Below are positions 62,880 through 64,000 of a DNA stretch of 64,000 bases, piece by piece. The stretch's first letter is position 1; the number at the start of each line of letters is the position of its first letter. The notes under the pieces are model-generated. The model saw only the letters and a list, made by a program, of their open reading frames with translations, made no database searches and was not told the origin of the DNA. Where the stretch lies: the NCBI GenBank assembly GCA_902611845.1, contig CACMAX010000002.1, positions 124,001-188,000 on the forward strand. Direction: 5' to 3'. This DNA is from an uncultured Pelagibacteraceae bacterium (GTDB lineage Bacteria; Pseudomonadota; Alphaproteobacteria; Pelagibacterales; Pelagibacteraceae). Both the position numbers and the translations under genes were made by a program.

Positions 62880-64000
62880 ATGAGATTAAAAGACTGTCAT
62901 AACTTTTATGACTTTAGAAAACTGGCAAAACAAAAGCTTCCATCCCCAATATTTCATTATATTGATGGGGCTGCAGATGATGAAATAACTTATGCAAGAA
63001 ATAGTAGTGCATTTAATGACGTTGACTTAGTTCCAAATGTTTTAAGAGGTGTTGAAAATGTGGACTTATCGACAACTATTTTTGGAAAAAAACTAGATTT
63101 ACCTTTTTATTGTTCCCCAACAGCTTTGCAGAGACTATTTCACTACGAAGGAGAAAGAGCGGTTGGAAAAGCTGCAAAAAAGTTTAACACGATGTTTGGT
63201 GTTTCGGCATTAGCTACAGTAAGCGTTGAGGAAATTTCATCTTTAATAGACACTCCAAAAATGTTTCAATTTTATTTCCATAAAGACAGAGGATTAAATG
63301 ATTCTTGTTTAGAACGTGCAAAAGCAGCAAAATTTGATGTGATGGCTCTAACTGTTGATACGATAACAGGAGGAAATCGTGAAAGAGATTTAAGAACTGG
63401 ATTTACATCACCTCCAAAATTAACACTTTCGAGTTTGTTTAGTTTTGCCACTAAACCAATGTGGGGAATAAATTATTTAACCAAAGGAAAATTTGAACTA
63501 CCACATCTTCAAGATTTCGTTAAAGAAGGCACTGACACAAATACTTCAATTGGTAATTATTTTTCTACTATGTTGGATCAATCTATGAACTGGAACGATG
63601 CTGAAAAATTGTGCTCTCAGTGGGGCGGCCATTTTGCGCTTAAGGGCGTAATGAGTGTTGAAGATGCTAAAAGAGCAGTTGATATTGGATGCACCGGTAT
63701 AATGGTATCAAATCATGGAGGAAGACAGCTTGATGGATCTAGATCACCTTTCGATCAATTAGCTGAAATTGTTGATGCAGTTGGTGATAAGTTAGATGTT
63801 ATTTGTGAAGGTGGATTTCAAAGAGGTACTCATATGTTAAAAGCTTTATCTATGGGTGCAAAAGCATGTGCTGGTGGAAGATTATATCTTTATGCTTTGG
63901 CTGCAGCAGGTCAAGAAGGTGTTGAGAGAGCACTTAACTTATATAAAACTGAATTAGTAAGAGACATGAAATTAATGGGCTGCACAAAGATCAGTGATCT
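62880..64000 (+). CDS. lldD: FMN-dependent L-lactate dehydrogenase-type alpha-hydroxyacid oxidase, 3' end missing
   Basis: The gene runs off the right edge with 373 codons present, close to the usual length of about 380. The start is ATG 62880. It carries FHYIDGAADDE near residue 25, LPFYCSPTALQRLFHYEGE for FMN, VDTITGGNRERDLR and the substrate motif SNHGGRQLDGS, with His and Arg, near 281. It oxidises L-lactate or a related 2-hydroxy acid to the keto acid, passing electrons to the chain. The exact substrate (lactate, glycolate or another) is inferred only. Confidence 0.93.
   Translation, partial: MRLKDCHNFYDFRKLAKQKLPSPIFHYIDGAADDEITYARNSSAFNDVDLVPNVLRGVENVDLSTTIFGKKLDLPFYCSPTALQRLFHYEGERAVGKAAKKFNTMFGVSALATVSVEEISSLIDTPKMFQFYFHKDRGLNDSCLERAKAAKFDVMALTVDTITGGNRERDLRTGFTSPPKLTLSSLFSFATKPMWGINYLTKGKFELPHLQDFVKEGTDTNTSIGNYFSTMLDQSMNWNDAEKLCSQWGGHFALKGVMSVEDAKRAVDIGCTGIMVSNHGGRQLDGSRSPFDQLAEIVDAVGDKLDVICEGGFQRGTHMLKALSMGAKACAGGRLYLYALAAAGQEGVERALNLYKTELVRDMKLMGCTKISD

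Noticed and set aside
1-64000. CRISPR arrays, insertion sequences or prophage genes
   Set aside because: No repeated spacer pattern, transposase or phage structural protein was seen on either strand.

Overview
This window looks like part of the chromosome of a SAR11-clade alphaproteobacterium (Candidatus Pelagibacter or a close relative). The evidence is the very AT-rich sequence, gene ends that overlap or touch almost everywhere, the alphaproteobacterial gene order around hemE, and the mix of TRAP transport, photolyases and short operons. No stretch above 300 bases lacks a gene. No IS element, prophage, CRISPR array or rRNA was seen, and there is one tRNA. The organism call comes from reading protein families and gene order, not from a database search.

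Layout. (1) 1-6563: mnmG (partial), mnmE, rho, hemJ, hemH and hemE on the minus strand, interrupted by a plus-strand sulfotransferase. (2) 6564-6844: a non-coding gap between hemE and the ppsR/DUF299 gene. This is the same neighbourhood as the Caulobacter and Rickettsia replication origin, it carries DnaA-box-like 9-mers, and it is the probable oriC. (3) 6845-14797: ppsR, maf, aroE, an SDR, coaE and dnaQ rightwards, then secB and fxsA, a Tim44-like gene and an Smr gene, and hslUV. (4) 14888-19867: his genes hisB-H-A-F-E with a FkbM methyltransferase and a secreted alginate-lyase-like protein inserted between hisH and hisA. (5) 19869-24143: a TRAP transporter (dctPQM), a lone type IV pilin, a HIT protein and a GNAT. 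(6) 24136-33312: lolA, ftsK, a UbiH-like flavoprotein, a Lon N-terminal-domain protein, tRNA-Gly, a pterin dehydratase, purH, a heparinase-like protein, rpe and a small membrane protein.

(7) 33328-38213: an acetate-type uptake and activation locus, with a DUF4212 protein plus a large sodium:solute symporter, an unknown 209-residue protein and acetyl-CoA synthetase. (8) 38228-43605: an EVE-domain protein, tsaD, hemC, hemD, an MscS channel, a YggT protein and folD. (9) 43612-50182: a YbbA/YbbP-type ABC system divergent from a TesA-like esterase, a NAPE-PLD-like metallo-hydrolase, a PQQ sugar dehydrogenase-like protein and an SDR. (10) 50210-53243: a photorepair cluster with a PhrB/CryPro-type photolyase, a tiny DUF2256 gene, a Cys-tailed small protein and a second photolyase-like protein that appears to be domain-permuted. 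(11) 53250-58080: argG, an IalB-like protein, an aldo/keto reductase, a Bax-inhibitor-1 protein, a DUF2794 protein, a YciB septation protein and hspQ. (12) 58149-64000: a long RNA hairpin, cytochrome c maturation genes ccmCDEFGH, a PagL-like lipid A deacylase and a nearly complete L-lactate dehydrogenase.

How the genes fit together. Haem is served from two loci (hemE/H/J and hemC/D), and the ccm operon attaches haem to c-type cytochromes. Acetate and lactate entry, TRAP uptake and PQQ-type oxidation suit a surface-ocean heterotroph. The photolyase cluster suits life in sunlit water. The most useful leads are the probable oriC, the 16-bp hairpin with a pyrimidine loop before ccmC, the photolyase that lacks the usual cluster cysteines, the permuted photolyase-like protein, and the EF-hand-like loop in the symporter.
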